Below, piece by piece: positions 9,720-22,960 of a stretch of DNA of 64,000 nt; the first letter of the stretch is position 1, and the number at the start of each line of letters is the position of its first letter. The position numbers and the translations under genes are program-made. The stretch lies in NCBI RefSeq assembly GCF_042477335.2, contig NC_091262.1, positions 69,054,001 through 69,118,000 of the forward strand, in the 5' to 3' direction. Below the pieces are notes generated by a model. The model ran no database searches and was not told the DNA's origin. It saw only the letters and a list, made by a program, of their open reading frames with translations. The DNA comes from Ovis canadensis (taxonomy: Eukaryota; Chordata; Mammalia; Artiodactyla; Bovidae).

Positions 9720-11479
9720 TTGCAGTTTTATAATTTTGGACCAAGTATAATATATTTTATTTTACTGTGGGCAGTTTACATCTTGGAGTAGAACCCTTAA
9801 TGAACCTATGTTGAGGATCAGTTTAGAAGAGTACCTCATGTTCAGATGTTAGGTAGCAGACCAGGCTCATTCATATGACTAATTCTCAGCAATATTCAAG
9901 GTGCACTAATACCCCATGGCATGTATCTCTAGGGTAGCTCACCAATAGCTGAAAGGCCAACACCTGTCTAGGAGCCACTGTATACAGATATAAGTCACCA
10001 ATCCAGTTCATAAGCCACTGTGAGTTACAGTTTAGGTATTGAGGTGGGAACACGGTAACTTTCAATAAGAAATTATCAAAGGTTATGTCTTAGAATTAAT
10101 TTCTGAAAAGATTTTAATTAATTCTGAACCACAGCACTTACACCTTAAGGTTCCATTTTCTAACATAGAGAGAAAGCAGTTTAGAAGTTGATGAAGTTTG
10201 GCCAAGTCACCCTTGCTAAGCTTCTGTCTCCTCAGCTGTAAAATGATACATATCTGATAGATTGTTTTAAGAAGTGACAAGCAGGTGAGTAGCTCTGACT
10301 TTCATTTTGACTCTAGGATAATTCTTCGATTTTGTCTCCTGGCACATACAACAGTGACTTACGTACATCTTTGTATTTATTACTTCATAGTAATTATTTG
10401 CACTCATATTTTTATCCTAGGACATTTAGGGATTTATGAATGATTCTCCTAGTGGGGCATTTAAAGATTGTGAAAAGACCTTGCCCTTCTCATTTTTAAA
10501 TGCAATATAGAACTAAGTCTTCCCACTGGTTAAATGTCATTCTTTATAACCCCTAGGGCTCCTAATATTCTGCCATATGCAGGGTGGTTATGTAGTACAT
10601 ATTAAATGAAAAACTTAACTCTGCCAATGATAGCCAGCATGATGTCACTACACTGCAGCTCAAGAGCACTGTGCCCTCCTTGGTATATGAGCTGGGCAAG
10701 CAGGTACTGGTGTGCTGCTTGGATTCTGTGTATTGTGTGTCCTGTTTTGATCTATATACAGCTACAATTTAGACAGCAATGACAATCACATATTTGCTCA
10801 GAGAATAAATCTAGGTGCCGCTTACAATATAGCTTATCTAGCATCTGTGCTTGTTCCTGAGGTGAAAGGGTATGATAAAATGTGAAACATCCTTTGCCTG
10901 ACAATTCCCTGCTGTCTTTTATCCTAGTTAATAGATATTTATCAGCTTGCACATTTTATTTCTGATATGCTAAAAAACCTCTTGGTGTATGATTTTTTTA
11001 TTTCTTGACACTTGCACATAAATGGATCAAAAAGTATGTTTGCCTAGAAAAATTTACCCAAAAATGCAAAACAGGTTTTCAATGACTTTAGATTTCCTGT
11101 AAGGCAGAAATAATACATTGTCCACTTACATGCCCATCCATGTTTCTAACCCAAGCTCAGAGCTGGTAAAAGAAACTTGGAACAGTCCCAAGTGAATATG
11201 GGAAGCCGGAACAGTAATGACATTCAAGATTTCTCAGAAATAGTCCTAAGTGGGAGCCTCTAATCCTACCTGGACAGTGCTTTTTTTGCAGGCTTCTCAG
11301 CATGAGTCCAAACCTCACAAAGCACTTTCAGTGACTGGGTTTGCCCAGTGCCACAGGTATGGCAGTAGGTTCAGCAGGCTGGATACAGGGGCCATGTGAA
11401 TAGCAGTAAAAACAAATGAAGGACCAGATGCTGAGATTTCCCCTTGTGTCCCACAGCTGCAAGAATAAGTAGTTGAACT
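9720..11479. other. HYPK-MFAP1 tail-to-tail interval
   Basis: About 1.76 kb of mostly AT-rich sequence. It should include the MFAP1 3' UTR on the minus strand; AATAAA candidates for MFAP1 (TTTATT on the plus strand) occur at 10997-11002 and 10955-10960. A MIR-like segment lies near 10150-10295. No other gene is recognisable. Confidence 0.5.
10150..10295 (+). mobile_element. MIR-like SINE fragment
   Basis: Degenerate MIR core: TGGCCAAGTCACCC, then CTCCTCAGCTGTAAAATGAT. Divergence is high, so the ends are approximate. Confidence 0.55.
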
Positions 11480-14400
11480 CTAAGTAGTTTTCCGCTTTTT
11501 GGCAGACGGCCGTTCAAATACATCTCGTACTCCGGCTGCCTTTTGTTTAAAGAACTTGGTATTCTGGGCACTCTCTTGGCCCCATGCTGAGTCAAAGGAG
11601 GTGGTGTCTTGATCCACAAGGTGGGTGTATTTGGTACGACCAGAGCGTCCAAAGTTCTTGACCTGTATGGATAGATGATGAGTTATACCACCAGATTTAT
11701 CATGGTCCAGCCTCAATACGTTACTTTTCTCTCATGTCATTAAGGTTGCCCATACCTGCATGACTTTGGGAAGAATGGTTTTGTTGAAATGATCCTCCAG
11801 GGTAGGTGCGCTGAAATCTCTCTTGTATACTTCTTCATCCTCATCCTGTAAAAAAAAGTCATCAATCTTGTAGCTTTATTTATCATTTATCTTTCATTTT
11901 TTAAACCATTTAAAATTATTTTTTAAATTTATTTGGGCAGCATATGGGAGCTTAGTTCCCTGAACAGGGATCAAACCCACACCCCACCCTGCAGTTTAAG
12001 TGCAGAGTTGTAACCATTGGACCATCAGGGAAGTCCCTCAAACTACAAATTCATTAAAATTTACAATAAAGGATAAAAAGAAACCAGAGGGCATTGAACC
12101 TACTGAACCAAAAGCTTACATCAAGTTGAGGAGATGATACTCCTTTTTTTCCTTTGTGTTGTCTTTTTCTCTAAAATGTAGCTATTTCCTAAAGGTTGGC
12201 TATATTCTTTTCACTCAATATATTCATTCACTCATATGATTTCAACTTCATACAGGCCTCTCAAATCTCTAATCCTGATTCTTCTACTGCCCGATATATA
12301 TCTTAGGTATTGTTGGGATTTCAAACTCAAGACTAAAGTGAAAACCAGATCCCTGAAATTTTCCAAATCAGCCTCTTCCTGACTTAACTCCTGTAATAGG
12401 ACCAAGATTCTCTCTAGATTCTTATTACTTTGGTTATTACAGTTTTTCCGTGTAATCAACCTTACACATTTCTTTAGATTAATGTGTTTCCTAAAACACA
12501 ACCCTCATTATACCTTTGTCGTGCTCAAAAACTTTGAGAGGTTCTCTCTTTTATTAAATAAGCATAATTCCTCTGTGTACTGCTGCTAAGTCACTTCAGT
12601 CGTCTCTGACTCTCTGTGACCCTTAGCTTTATTATTAGATTGTAAGCCTTCTGAGGGCAAGAAGCCATGGCTGTGTTAATTAGTACTACCCTTCATACAC
12701 TAAATGCTCAAAAGGTTTACTTAATGAACTGTATAAAACTATACAGAATAGTTTCAAACCAACATATAAATACGACTATAATGTGTATGATACAGACCAT
12801 AAACATATGTACTGAAAGAATTAAAACAGCACCATCTTAAGGAAAGTTTCACGGAAGAGCTAAATAACAGTTTTGGGATACACTCTTCCCATCAGCTCTT
12901 GAAAGGCCCAATTTAAAGGTAGGCCTTTCATGAGACCCAACTTTTCTCCTTGTTAGAGCCTGAAAGTACCTCATTTAATCTCAAAGCCATTTCCACTTCA
13001 CCCTCCTTGTCCAATGAGAAGAGTTGATATTTCAGTATTGCACCAAAAGACTTTCACATGAACCTTTCCTTATGTATCTTAGGAATGCACTGGTTTTCTA
13101 AGGAGCTTGATTATTAAAACTGTTGAAATGCTAAAGCAATGATATTTTATGACTTTGAAGCAACCTAAGAAGTAATTAATAATCTCCATTGACTCCTATC
13201 TAGAAAGCTACGTGGGCTGGAAAACAACATAAGCAAATATTTCCTGCTGATTAGATAGACTGATTTTGGTGGGAGAAGAATAAGGAATCCTTATTTAAAA
13301 AATTTTTTAAAGTTTTAAAATTTTACTGGTATCTACTTCCCTGGTGGCTCAGACGGTAAAGCGTCTCTCTACAATGTGGGAGAACTGGGTTCGATCCCTG
13401 GGTTGGTAAGATCCTCTGGAGAAGGAAATGGCAATCCACTCCAGTACTATTGCCTGGAAAATCCCATGGACAGAGGAGCCTGGTAGGCTACAGTCCATGG
13501 GGTCGCAAAGAGTCGGACACGACTGAGCGACTTCACTGAACTAAACTAAACAGCAAAAGGCAGGAATTTACCTGCAGTGGAGATACTTAAGGTTTGCTAA
13601 ACAGCATCTGAAAAAGCTAGATTACTTTTTGATACAAACTTCTTTAATATCAGGAAATAATTTAACATACCACATATCATTGGAGTAATGTCATCAATTC
13701 TCCCATTTCCTTTCCTGCTATCTCTCTATTAAGGAATTATCACTAGTGCTAATCCAAATAATTTGGAAGCAGTCCTTTTCATTTTATACAGGGTTAACAG
13801 ACAGCTGTTTTGACTTTGGTTTTTATATAAAGAACAAAGATCATGGCATTACAAATAATGGTTAGATAATTAACATCTTTTGGGTCAGATTTAGTCACTT
13901 TCTGTCCGCTGAGAAGGAAGTGAATTAAATCAGCCAAACATGAGTTAATGTAAAGCTCTTTGCAGAGCTTGGTTTTCTCATAAACAAAATCTCTCAGCTA
14001 TGAAAAATTATATCTAAGTGATCTGAGGGACCTAAATAGTCTAGTCTAGTATAGATCACTCTCTCTTTCAGTTCCTCAATTCTGCTGTTACATCATTTCC
14101 TCCTGAGAGCTGAGGCCAAAAGGGAACAGTTGCTGCCATTTCTGAAATCCTGTTGCCAATGCTTTCCTCTGCTGCTGCTGCTAAGTCACTTCAGTTGTGT
14201 CTGACTGTGCAACTCTATAGACGGCAGCCCACCAAGCTCCCCCGTCTCTGGGATTCTCAGGCAAGAACACTGGAGTGGGTTGCCATTTCCTTCTCCAATG
14301 CATGAAAGTGAAAAGTGAAAGTGAAGTTGCTCAGTCATGTCCTACTCTTAGCGACCCCATGGACTGCAGCCCACCAGGCTCCTCCGTCCATGGGATTTTC

Positions 14401-17400
14401 CAGGCCAGAGTACTGGAGTGGGGTGCCATCACCTTCTCTGAATGCTTTCCTCTATTTGGTTTTATATTCTTCAGAGGGAAAAAGCAAATGAGAAAGCTGA
14501 CCATTGGTAAGTAAAAGTAACATTCCAGGACTAGGAAAATGGGAGGTTATTCCAGTCTCTTTTCACTTCTTACCATGAAGAAGGCACCCCGGTGATAATA
14601 CTTCTGTAGGAACTTATATTTGCCCTTAACAGCTTTGTTGGTAATGACTTTGCCATTTGCCCGAAGCTCAGCTCGCCTCTCTTCCTCAGTTAGGTTTCTC
14701 ATTCGTTCAATTTCTGCTTTCTCCTTCTCAAGTCTGTTCAGAGAATGAAAACTATTTATTAGTTTCATTTTAGTTTCATAAAGACCCAGTTATCTGAATA
14801 TGACACAGTCCCACCTCCTTTCAAGCATTATTTATCTTCACAGATTCTAGTTACTATCTGTTAGGAATTAAGATCAGAAGTTTAATAAATAAAAAGGTCA
14901 GGTAGTCTTCATTACGCTCACAAGACCAGGTACTGCAAACTTCTGAAAGTTGATTCTAGTTTTTTTGAGGTTCAGACATACTACTATTGCTTGATTTTAT
15001 AACATTACGAATTTCCCTTCCCTGAAGAGCCTTCTTTGTTTAAAAAAAAATCAATTTAATTCTGTATAAGACTTGACTGGTATTTTTTAAATAATGTGCT
15101 TACATACCACAAACCAAGGGTCACCATCATTAACTAGACTGCAGCAGTTTCAACCTTTTTTAGGGGTGGAGAGTCATAGGTCCCTTTTCTTAAAAAAAAA
15201 AAAAAAAAAAAAAGGCATTCCTAGTAGTTTTTAGGAATGGGTGGTACAGCTCCAAGATGATTTTGGTCTAACTGAGTGTGGTAGAGGAACTGCATAGCAA
15301 CCTCCAAAATTGTGAGAAATAAATAATTGTTTTAAGTCACTTACTTTTGGGTTGGGTTGTTACGCAACAACAGAAAACTGATTATAGCAAGTAACCAGTT
15401 TGTGTCAACTAGGAAACTACTAAAGGGAGTATCACCTGCACTCTTATCGCGGAGAAACACTGACAAAATGTGTTTCTCTTTCCTGATTCTGTTATAATAA
15501 GCCACATTCCACTTATGGGGAACACATCTAGCTCTAGGAACCCTAAAGAAAGCTAGAATGGAACCCACAGTAGGTGCGGAGCCTAAGAGCTACCCTACTA
15601 GGAATATGACCACCCAGTGGTATTAAGCTCTAAGCTAATCCCATTACTCACGCTTCTCTGTCTTCTCTGTCCCTCTTGATTCTCTTTAACTCCCGAACTT
15701 TCCAGGCCTCATATTCCTCCTCATCATTTTCATCATCAGTATTGAGTGCATCCAGGGCAGCCAGAGACCGCTTGTTCTCCTCCAGCTCTTTCTTGGTTTC
15801 CTCCTCTACAATCTGGATAGGGAGAACAATTCAACTGTTGGACTTCCTCATTCTCCCTCAGACAGACCAAAACACACAACTCCTCACACTCAATCCTCAC
15901 AGCCACGCCCAGCACCTTGAGTGTGTACTTGCGTCTCTCCTCAGCCATGTGTTTGGCCTCCTGCTCCAGCTCCTTCTGTTTCAATGCTTCAGCCTCACGT
16001 TCTTGAACCGTCACCCGGTCCTTCCTGCAGCACAGAGGTCCTGTTAATTGCCCAAAGTCCTGAGAGTAGTGCTCCTTGTTCCCTAAATCAAGTCTCATTC
16101 AAACCAGACAAAGCCAAACGGTCTCTGGCTCTGTTATTTGCAAAGAGCTAAAAGTGGGAATCATTTCCGGTCTTTAGAACATCAAAATTCCATCATCTTT
16201 GAACTGCCTGAATATCAAGAAACCTGCTGGACTGTAGGATTTCTAGCCATTAGGAAAGGAATAGGAATTTGCTCTTAAGTTTGATTTTGTATTTAAAATA
16301 ATATAAGACCTTGGCAGGTGTGTTTTCTTTAAGTGGGAAAGGAGATGTGAAAACTAACTCAGACTGCCACCAAGATGCGTGTGTGCGTGCTCTGTCGCTT
16401 CACTTGTGTCTGACTCCTTGCGACCCCATGGACTGTAACCTGCCAGGCGCCTCTGTCCATGGGATTCTTCAGCAAGGATACTGGAGTGGGTCGCCATCCC
16501 CTCCTCCAGGGGATATTCCCAACCCAGGGATCGAACCCATGGCTCCTGCAATGGCAGGTGGGTTCTTCACCCGCTGAGCCACTTGGGAAGCCCAACACCA
16601 AGATACTCCTGAGCAAACACTCTGCTGAGCTGGGGCACTGGACAGAAGACTTTTACTTAGTGCCTACATTTCAGAAGAGCATGAGCGAGAAAAGAGGCTT
16701 CCGTCTCCAGACCCAGAAAGCAGTAATTATGTGGATTCAGGCCTGGTTTGTGACATACTTACTTCCGAATGAAGACAGGCTTAAGGCGAGGCTCCATTTC
16801 ATCCTCACTGTCTGTGTACTCCTCATACTCAGACTCTGATTCGGACTCCTCCCCAGAACGTCCCTCGTCTTCCACCTCCATGACCTCCAGCTCTTCATTT
16901 TTTCTCTCCTGTGCTCTTTGGCGCATCATGCCGCGACGCCGTTCTATTTCCTATCAAGTTACATGTCCAGGCCAGTCAGCCAAATGGCCTGTGCACTGCA
17001 GTGGCTTTTTATTCTTACCTCATCAAGCTCAACAAATTCTGGTTGAGTATATGCAACTTAGTACCACTCTATTTCAATCCTATCCAAAACAAGTAGGGAG
17101 CACTGGATCAGACTTCTGCCAAAAGCAGATATCTTGTGCTTCTAAGGCCTCAACAAAGGAGCACTGGCCCTAATTTCTTCTTCCACCCAGAAAGAACTTC
17201 CCACTTTCCTTAACCATACCTCTTCATCAATCTCTTCTTCCTCTTCCTCACTGCTATCTTCTCGTTCCATGCGCCAAGGATCCCCTTCTACTTCAGAGTC
17301 ACTTTCTCCAACCACTTCCGGTTCCACTATTTTCCGATGTCGAGCCAATCTGAAAGACAGTGTCTGACTGTAACACCAACCTCACCAAAAGGACATTTCC

Positions 17401-20400
17401 TCAGTCACAGAGCGCCAGGACATGATGTTTCCTTTTACTAGCACTGAAGCCCTGAGATGAGGAAACTGAGGTGCAGACTAGAGAAACTAACTCCAAGTGT
17501 CAGAAGAAATAGTCAAGTTGGACCTAAACCATTACATATATGCTGAGGCACCCTGGGGCACTATACCAGGCTAGATGGGTGCACTGGGATATACTGTAAA
17601 GCTCAACGTAGTTGAGTTTTAACAGCAGATCACATTATGTTTCCTTTCAATGGTATCGTGACTTTATAAACCTTTTTTTGGGCTGCTGTGATAAAAAGCA
17701 AGTTCTGCATGAAAGTCAACAGAGAACAGGAAATGAGTGACTGTGCCAAGGTGACTCCAAGGTTTGAGAAGTTGGTAGTGCCCAAGAGGCACACAAACCC
17801 CAAAGCTAAGTAATTGTGGTTATGCAAACATGAAATAAAAATGGTTTTTCTTTTATAGGTATTAAAGTTTTTAAGTTCCTAAGTTGCTAGGACATAAATA
17901 TTTATTAAATCATTTGGCTCTAACTACTTAATAAAATAAAGAGAATTGTTTGGGCCCAGAGGCTCTGTGAAAGAACTCCTGAGAACATGAACTGTGAAAG
18001 TTGGGAACCTCTGGCTACTCTGTAAGGTAATGTCTCAGTCAATACAAAATACACAAAATCCTTCGTTGGAAGGAGTCCCTTTCTGACATGAGACCTCTCA
18101 TCAGTCCTTTTCTCCTATTTTATCAGTATCATTTCTCCTCATTAGCTTTTAGAATAACTACCTGGAAAAGATCAATTTCTCAAATTTTAGAAAACATCTC
18201 TGTGCGACAAAGACCCCACAACAAACCAACCAGCGATCTGTGCTTTCAATCCCCTTGAGTCATTTTCCAAACCCCACTCTGCTGTAGTTTCCTGGCTTGT
18301 AAAAATGGGGAGAATCATACCCTCATAAAGTCATCATGTGGATTACAACAATTAGTTAAAGTAATATACCAGGAACAGTGCCTGGTGCACAGGAAGTGCG
18401 ACTCAAGTATTAGCAGTTATTGCTGGGTTCACGCCCAGGATAACATAACCCTTGTCATTACCTCTCCTCCACATCTTCACTAATACGGTTCTGCAAACGC
18501 CGCAGCCGAGGGTCACTAGATGAATCCTCCTCCTGTTCCTCGGGCTCTGCTTCTTGTTCTTTGGCTTTCTTAATGAACTGAAACTCTTCATCCTCCTCAT
18601 CTGAGGACTCCATAGGGGCATAGTCTGGCCTCTTTCCTGACACATAACGTTTTACCTTCACTTTTTCCATCGAAATTTCACCTGGGTAAGAAACAGAACT
18701 TACGTTTCAGTAACCTCTTTCCCAATGTCCTTCAACCCTTGGCCTTTCCAGGCAAAAAAGCCCTGTATTCCTGGCAAACCAGGTCCAAGCAGGGGAAGGA
18801 GCCCTGACCCAACCATCTATTCAACTACATCTTTTTCCTACAAAGGCCAAGTCATGAGAAGGCATTCCTGTGAACACCAGAACTAATGATAATGAAGTTT
18901 AGCTTGGGTACAATGAGTGGAGGAAGGGTGGGCAGTGAAACAATACAAAGTCCCTCCTAATAGGGAGACTACATCCACCTTAACTATATGCTTAAGTGAA
19001 TTATTTGTAACAGTGCCCAGCACACAGTAAGGGTGACTTAAGTGGGAATATAAAATTAAAATAGCGTTCATTCTTTTAGTTCCTCAAGATATTTCTCTGG
19101 CAGTCTTTCTATAATCTATTACCACATAACTCCATCTTCTAATCTTTCTTTCTACCTTTTCTTTTAGCTTATGTGCTACCAAACCTGCAAGAGTAGATTA
19201 TCTGTCTTTTACAACAGTTCCAATGAACAGAAAAACAGTGAAAACAAAGCAAAACATTTTCTAAGATGAATACAACTTGGATAACCAAGCTGGACAGTTC
19301 AAGGGAAAACTTTAGGTGGACTTCATTTACAAACATAGATATAGGCATCATAAAAACTAACCAAGAAGCCCCTCTAAACTATAGGGACATAATTAAAATT
19401 TAGCCCAGGACTACAAGGATGGCTTAACCTTAGAAAATTAACAGGGGGGAAAAGTAATGTACTTTTTAAAGTTTATATAATTACAGTCACACAATCTTAA
19501 CAACAGATATAGCAAATATTATATTTAATGATAAAATATTAGAAGCACTCCTTTAAAAAACAGTAGGCATCGTTAGGTTGTCCCTATCATACCTTCTGAT
19601 CAACATTGTATTATGGTTTCAGGGCAATAAGAAAAGAAAGAGATAAAAGGTAAGAATTAAAAAGAAAGAAACTGCCACAATTTGCAACCAGTATGATTAC
19701 TTATGTCGAAAATACAAGATAACCAGAGAAGCTTAAAAAATTCAAGTAGAAAGGTGCATAAATACTAGATAAAAATAAATGTACCTGTACATTGGCTACC
19801 TATAATTAGAAAATACAGAAAATTCTATTTACAATAGCAACTAATCTATAAAATACTAAGGAATAAATTCAACAAGTGATGTGTGAGGCTATAGGAGGAA
19901 AAATATAAAATATAATTGTTTTAAAGATATAAAAGATCAAAATAAATGAAGAAATGTACCATGTTCACAGATGAGAAGAGGGCAACTGTGCCCGAGTAAA
20001 TCAATAAATGAGAGTCCGTTGGACTGCAAGGAGATCCAACCAGTCCATTCTGAAGGAGATCAGCCCTGGGATTTCTTTGGAAGGAATGATGCTAAAGCTG
20101 AAGCTCCAGTACTTTGGCCACCTCATGTGAAGAGTTGACTCATTGGAAAAGACTCTGATGCTGGGAGGGATTGGGGGCAGGAGGAGAAGGGGACGACAGA
20201 GGATGAGATGGCTGGATGGCATCACGGACTTGATGGACATGCGTCTGAGTGAACGCCAGGAGATGGTGATGGACAGGGAAGCCTGGCGTGCTGTGATTCA
20301 TGGGGTCGCAAAGAGTCGGACACGACTGAGCGACTGAACTGACCAGTGCTCTATAATTTTAATGTAATTTCATTAAAAGCTGTTCTCAGGCTGATTCTAA

Positions 20401-22678
20401 AATCATATGGAAGAACAGGAGGTCAAAAAGAGCCAAGACAATTCTGAAGAACAAGGTGAGGTAAAAGACCTTAATAGACACCTTGCCAAAGAAGATATAC
20501 AGATGGCAAATAAGTATGTGAAAAGATGGTCCACATTTTGTGTCTTCGTGCATGCTCTGTGGCTTAGTCGTGTCCGACTCTGCGACCCCATGGACTGTAG
20601 CCCGCCAGGCTCCTCTGTCCATGGGGATTCTCCAGGCAAGAATACTGGAGTGAGCTGCCATTTCCTCCTCCAGGGCCTCTTCCTCACCAAGGGATCAAAC
20701 CTTTGTTTTCTTCATTGGCAGTAATTTTTTTAAACCACTGAGCCACCTGGGAAGCCCTTATATGTCTTCAGGGAATGCAAATTAAAAAAAAAAAAACAAC
20801 AATGAGATGTTGCTACACACAGAATGGCCAAAATCTAGAGCTCTGACAATACCAAATGCTGGTAAGAATGTGGAGCAACAGGAACTCTGATTTATTGTGG
20901 GTGGGAGTGCAAAATGGCACAACCACTTTGGAAGATGGTTTGGTGGTTTCATACAAAACTAAGCATACTCTTACCATATGATCTCATTTCCGCTCTTTGG
21001 TATTTATACAAAGGAGCAAAACACAAAAACCCGCACATGGATATTGATTGTAGCTTTGTTCATAATTGCCAAAACTTGTAAGCAACCAAGCTGTCCTTCA
21101 CAGAGGTGAATGGATAAGTAAACTATGGTACATCCAGATGATGGAATATTACTCAGCAACAACAAAACAAAAAGAGCTATCAAGCCATGAAAATACATGC
21201 AGGAAACTTAAAATGCATATTACTAAGTGAAAATACTGTGTGATACCATAATGATGGATATATATCCCGATACATTTGTTCAAATCCATAGAATGTACAT
21301 CAGAGTGAATCTTAATGCAAACTACGGACTGAATGATAAATGATGTGTCAACGTAGATTCACACTACCCTAGTAGAAATTTTTACACAAGTGCACTAAAG
21401 AGACATATTTAAGCACTATTTGTAAAAGGGAAAAAAGTAACAAAATGACAACTAAATGTCCCTCAACAGGGATCAAACTGTGGTTTAATTATACAATGGA
21501 ACTTATAAGCAGGTAAAGGGGCTTCCCTGGTGGCTCAGAGGTTAAGAATCCACCTGCCAATGAAGGAGACACCAGTTCTATCCCTGGGTAGGGAAGATCC
21601 CCTGGAGAAGGAAATGGTAACCCACTCCAGTAATCTTGCCTGGGAAATCCCAAGGACAGAGGAACCTGGTGGGTTACAGTCCCATGGAGTCCCAGAGTCA
21701 GACAGGACTTAGCGACGAAACAAGCAGTTAAAGTGAACGAATGAGATCTTCAGGTATCCAAAGGACACTTACCAAAGTCATGCTGACTTAAGGAAAAAAC
21801 AACAACAAAAGGCAGAATGCACAAAGATAGATACTGTATATTTAAAAGATAAAAAGAACTGACATTATTTTCCAAATACTTTACTGAAAAAATTCGGACT
21901 TTCAGTCTGACTCCCCAAACAAGTACAGTTTTCCTTCGTCCATCTGCACTCATTAGAATCCTACCCATCCTTTAAAGATCAAGTTAAATATTCCAATCTG
22001 AAGAGATTATTCCTTCTCTGTCCTCCCAAAGCATTTCGTTTATATCACCTATGTGACAGGTTTTATAGGTGGGAAAGACCATAAATTTGTTCAGAATGTG
22101 CCTCTTTTTTGCATGTCTCACATCTACAGACTATGAGTTCCTTACACCACTGTTTTACACCATTTTGTATTCAATGTAACAAATACAGTCACTGCGATGG
22201 CTGAAAGGGATAAAAAGTTTTAAGATAGAGTTCTTGCCTCAAATAGGTTATTGATTTACGATGTAGTAGACGGAGGTGGACAAGTAATTACAATCATACG
22301 AGTTATAAAAGCACCATAAACAGACAATGGACAACAAAATGTATGCTACACAAAGCCATGCAAATAGCAGGCATTCACTATATTAGCTTAACTTATTGGT
22401 GGACGAGAGAGCACACAGGTTCTACTAAGGAGACGAGTTCTAAGCAGCAACGCGATCGGATCCGAGTTTGACGGGGAAGTCGAAGAAATAGGGGCAGGGT
22501 CTTAAGGATCTCTGGGGATAAGGTGGTGGACCCGGGGTAAGTTTGGAATATCCTGACGAAAGAGATAAGATCCGACTGGAAAACCGCTCAACACAGTACC
22601 TTTCTCATTGCGAACCGGGACGGCCCCAGCCGTTGACTGAATGGGCGGTTGTTTCATGAGTGAGCTTGGGACCGACAT
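11480..22678 (-). CDS. MFAP1: Microfibrillar-associated protein 1 (spliceosome B-complex factor)
   Basis: Nine coding exons on the minus strand: 22600-22678, 18462-18681, 17220-17349, 16763-16950, 15916-16024, 15652-15812, 14574-14733, 11756-11845 and 11480-11662. All splice sites are GT..AG and they join in phase to 439 residues, the human length. It begins [19 protein letters not shown] and ends [12 protein letters not shown]. Despite its name it is a nuclear spliceosomal protein that partners PRPF38A in the B complex. The sequence shows strongly acidic tracts ([13 protein letters not shown] and [17 protein letters not shown]) followed by long charged helices ([18 protein letters not shown] and similar) and the conserved C-terminal MFAP1 domain (about 200-420) with [17 protein letters not shown]. 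The start lies in a CpG-rich promoter 2.3 kb from WDR76, head-to-head. Intact; no unusual substitutions seen. Confidence 0.96.
11915..12040 (-). mobile_element. CHR-type tRNA SINE
   Basis: In MFAP1 intron 8. Plus-strand marks are CTTAGTTCCCTGAACAGGG and CCATTGGACCATCAGGGAAG, which are the reverse of the tRNA-derived head. Confidence 0.75.
12190..12725 (+). mobile_element. L2-like remnant split by a Bov-A fragment
   Basis: Degenerate L2 3' region ending with GTAAGCCTTCTGAGGGCAAG and ACTAAATGCTCAAAAGG, marks of the L2 3' end. A short Bov-A piece (about 12580-12625, minus orientation: TAAGTCACTTCAGTCG) interrupts it. Confidence 0.5.
13335..13552 (+). mobile_element. Bov-tA SINE
   Basis: Full-length-looking copy: head CTTCCCTGGTGGCTCAGA, B box GGTTCGATCCC, body GAGAAGGAAATGGCAATCC, and BovB-derived tail GTCGGACACGACTGAGCGAC. 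In MFAP1 intron 8. Confidence 0.9.
14170..14440 (-). mobile_element. Bov-A2 dimeric SINE
   Basis: Two Bov-A monomers in reverse orientation joined by a GAAAGTGAAAAGTGAAAGTG linker, the mark of Bov-A2. Confidence 0.9.
14734..15651. other. MFAP1 intron 6, mostly unassigned
   Basis: AT-rich intron holding an uninterrupted A-run of about 22 (near 15193-15214). I see no gene, and no repeat family I can name with confidence. Confidence 0.5.
16378..16595 (-). mobile_element. Bov-tA SINE
   Basis: Reverse copy with plus-strand marks TGACTCCTTGCGACCCCATG, GATACTGGAGTGGGTCGCC and GGATCGAACCCATGGCTCC. It ends at the tRNA head TGAGCCACTTGGGAAGCC. Confidence 0.9.
17440..17545 (-). mobile_element. MIR fragment
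   Basis: Core TGAGATGAGGAAACTGAGGT in MFAP1 intron 2, read as a reverse MIR. Short and degenerate. Confidence 0.5.
18235..18425 (+). mobile_element. MIR SINE
   Basis: Core GGCTTGTAAAAATGGGGAGA followed by CAGGAACAGTGCCTGGTGCA. It ends just before MFAP1 exon 2. Confidence 0.7.
20011..20345 (+). mobile_element. BovB LINE 3' fragment
   Basis: Terminal BovB piece. The remnant frame shows [16 protein letters not shown] and the end reads GTCGGACACGACTGAGCGAC then TGAACTGA. It is inserted in L1 sequence. Confidence 0.85.
20545..20760 (-). mobile_element. Bov-tA SINE
   Basis: Reverse copy: GTCGTGTCCGACTCTGCGAC, CAAGAATACTGGAGTGAGC, and head end TGAGCCACCTGGGAAGCC. Confidence 0.9.
21518..21722 (+). 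mobile_element. Bov-tA SINE
   Basis: GGGGCTTCCCTGGTGGCTCA head, GAGAAGGAAATGGTAACCC body and degenerate BovB-like tail. Confidence 0.88.
21958..22200 (+). mobile_element. L2-like LINE 3' remnant
   Basis: Degenerate L2 marks: CATCCTTTAAAGATCAAG, then GACTATGAGTTCCTTACAC. Ends are approximate. Confidence 0.45.
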
Positions 22679-22960
22679 GTTGACGACAGCGGCGGTGACT
22701 CCTGAAACTCGACTGATTTCAAAGTGAACAGCTACAACGTCAACGAACAGATAAAACCCTCTCCTCCTAGGACCACTGGAAACTGCTCCGCGACTGATAG
22801 AAACACCACCTTCGACTGAGCTAGAAAAACCGGAAGTATACGACCAGAGGATTGTGGGATTGTGGAGGACTTCTAGACGCCTACGACTAGAAGGTGGAGT
22901 CTGTTACTGCGCATGTCCATAGGCTGCCCCGGTGTTCTCAGTCTCGCAGTGCTTGTACGC
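22679..22960 (-). promoter_or_regulatory. MFAP1: MFAP1 promoter region
   Basis: CpG-enriched block immediately upstream of the MFAP1 start on the minus strand. It holds an ETS-type core CCGGAAGT at 22830-22837. No TATA box was noted. The transcription start is not fixed. Confidence 0.5.

Larger units (their letters stand above)
19380..21460 (+). mobile_element. L1 3' part, interrupted
   Basis: L1-type sequence in MFAP1 intron 1. It includes the region with TTGCCAAAGAAGATATACAG and ACCACTTTGGAAGATGGTTT, both typical of the L1 ORF2 end. It is broken by a BovB 3' fragment (20011-20345) and a Bov-tA SINE (20545-20760). The reading frame is destroyed. Confidence 0.7.

Noticed and set aside
13335-13552. 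tRNA gene (A and B box matches)
   Set aside because: The match belongs to the tRNA-derived head of a Bov-tA SINE. The same is true of every GGTTCGATCCC match in the window; no intact cloverleaf was seen.
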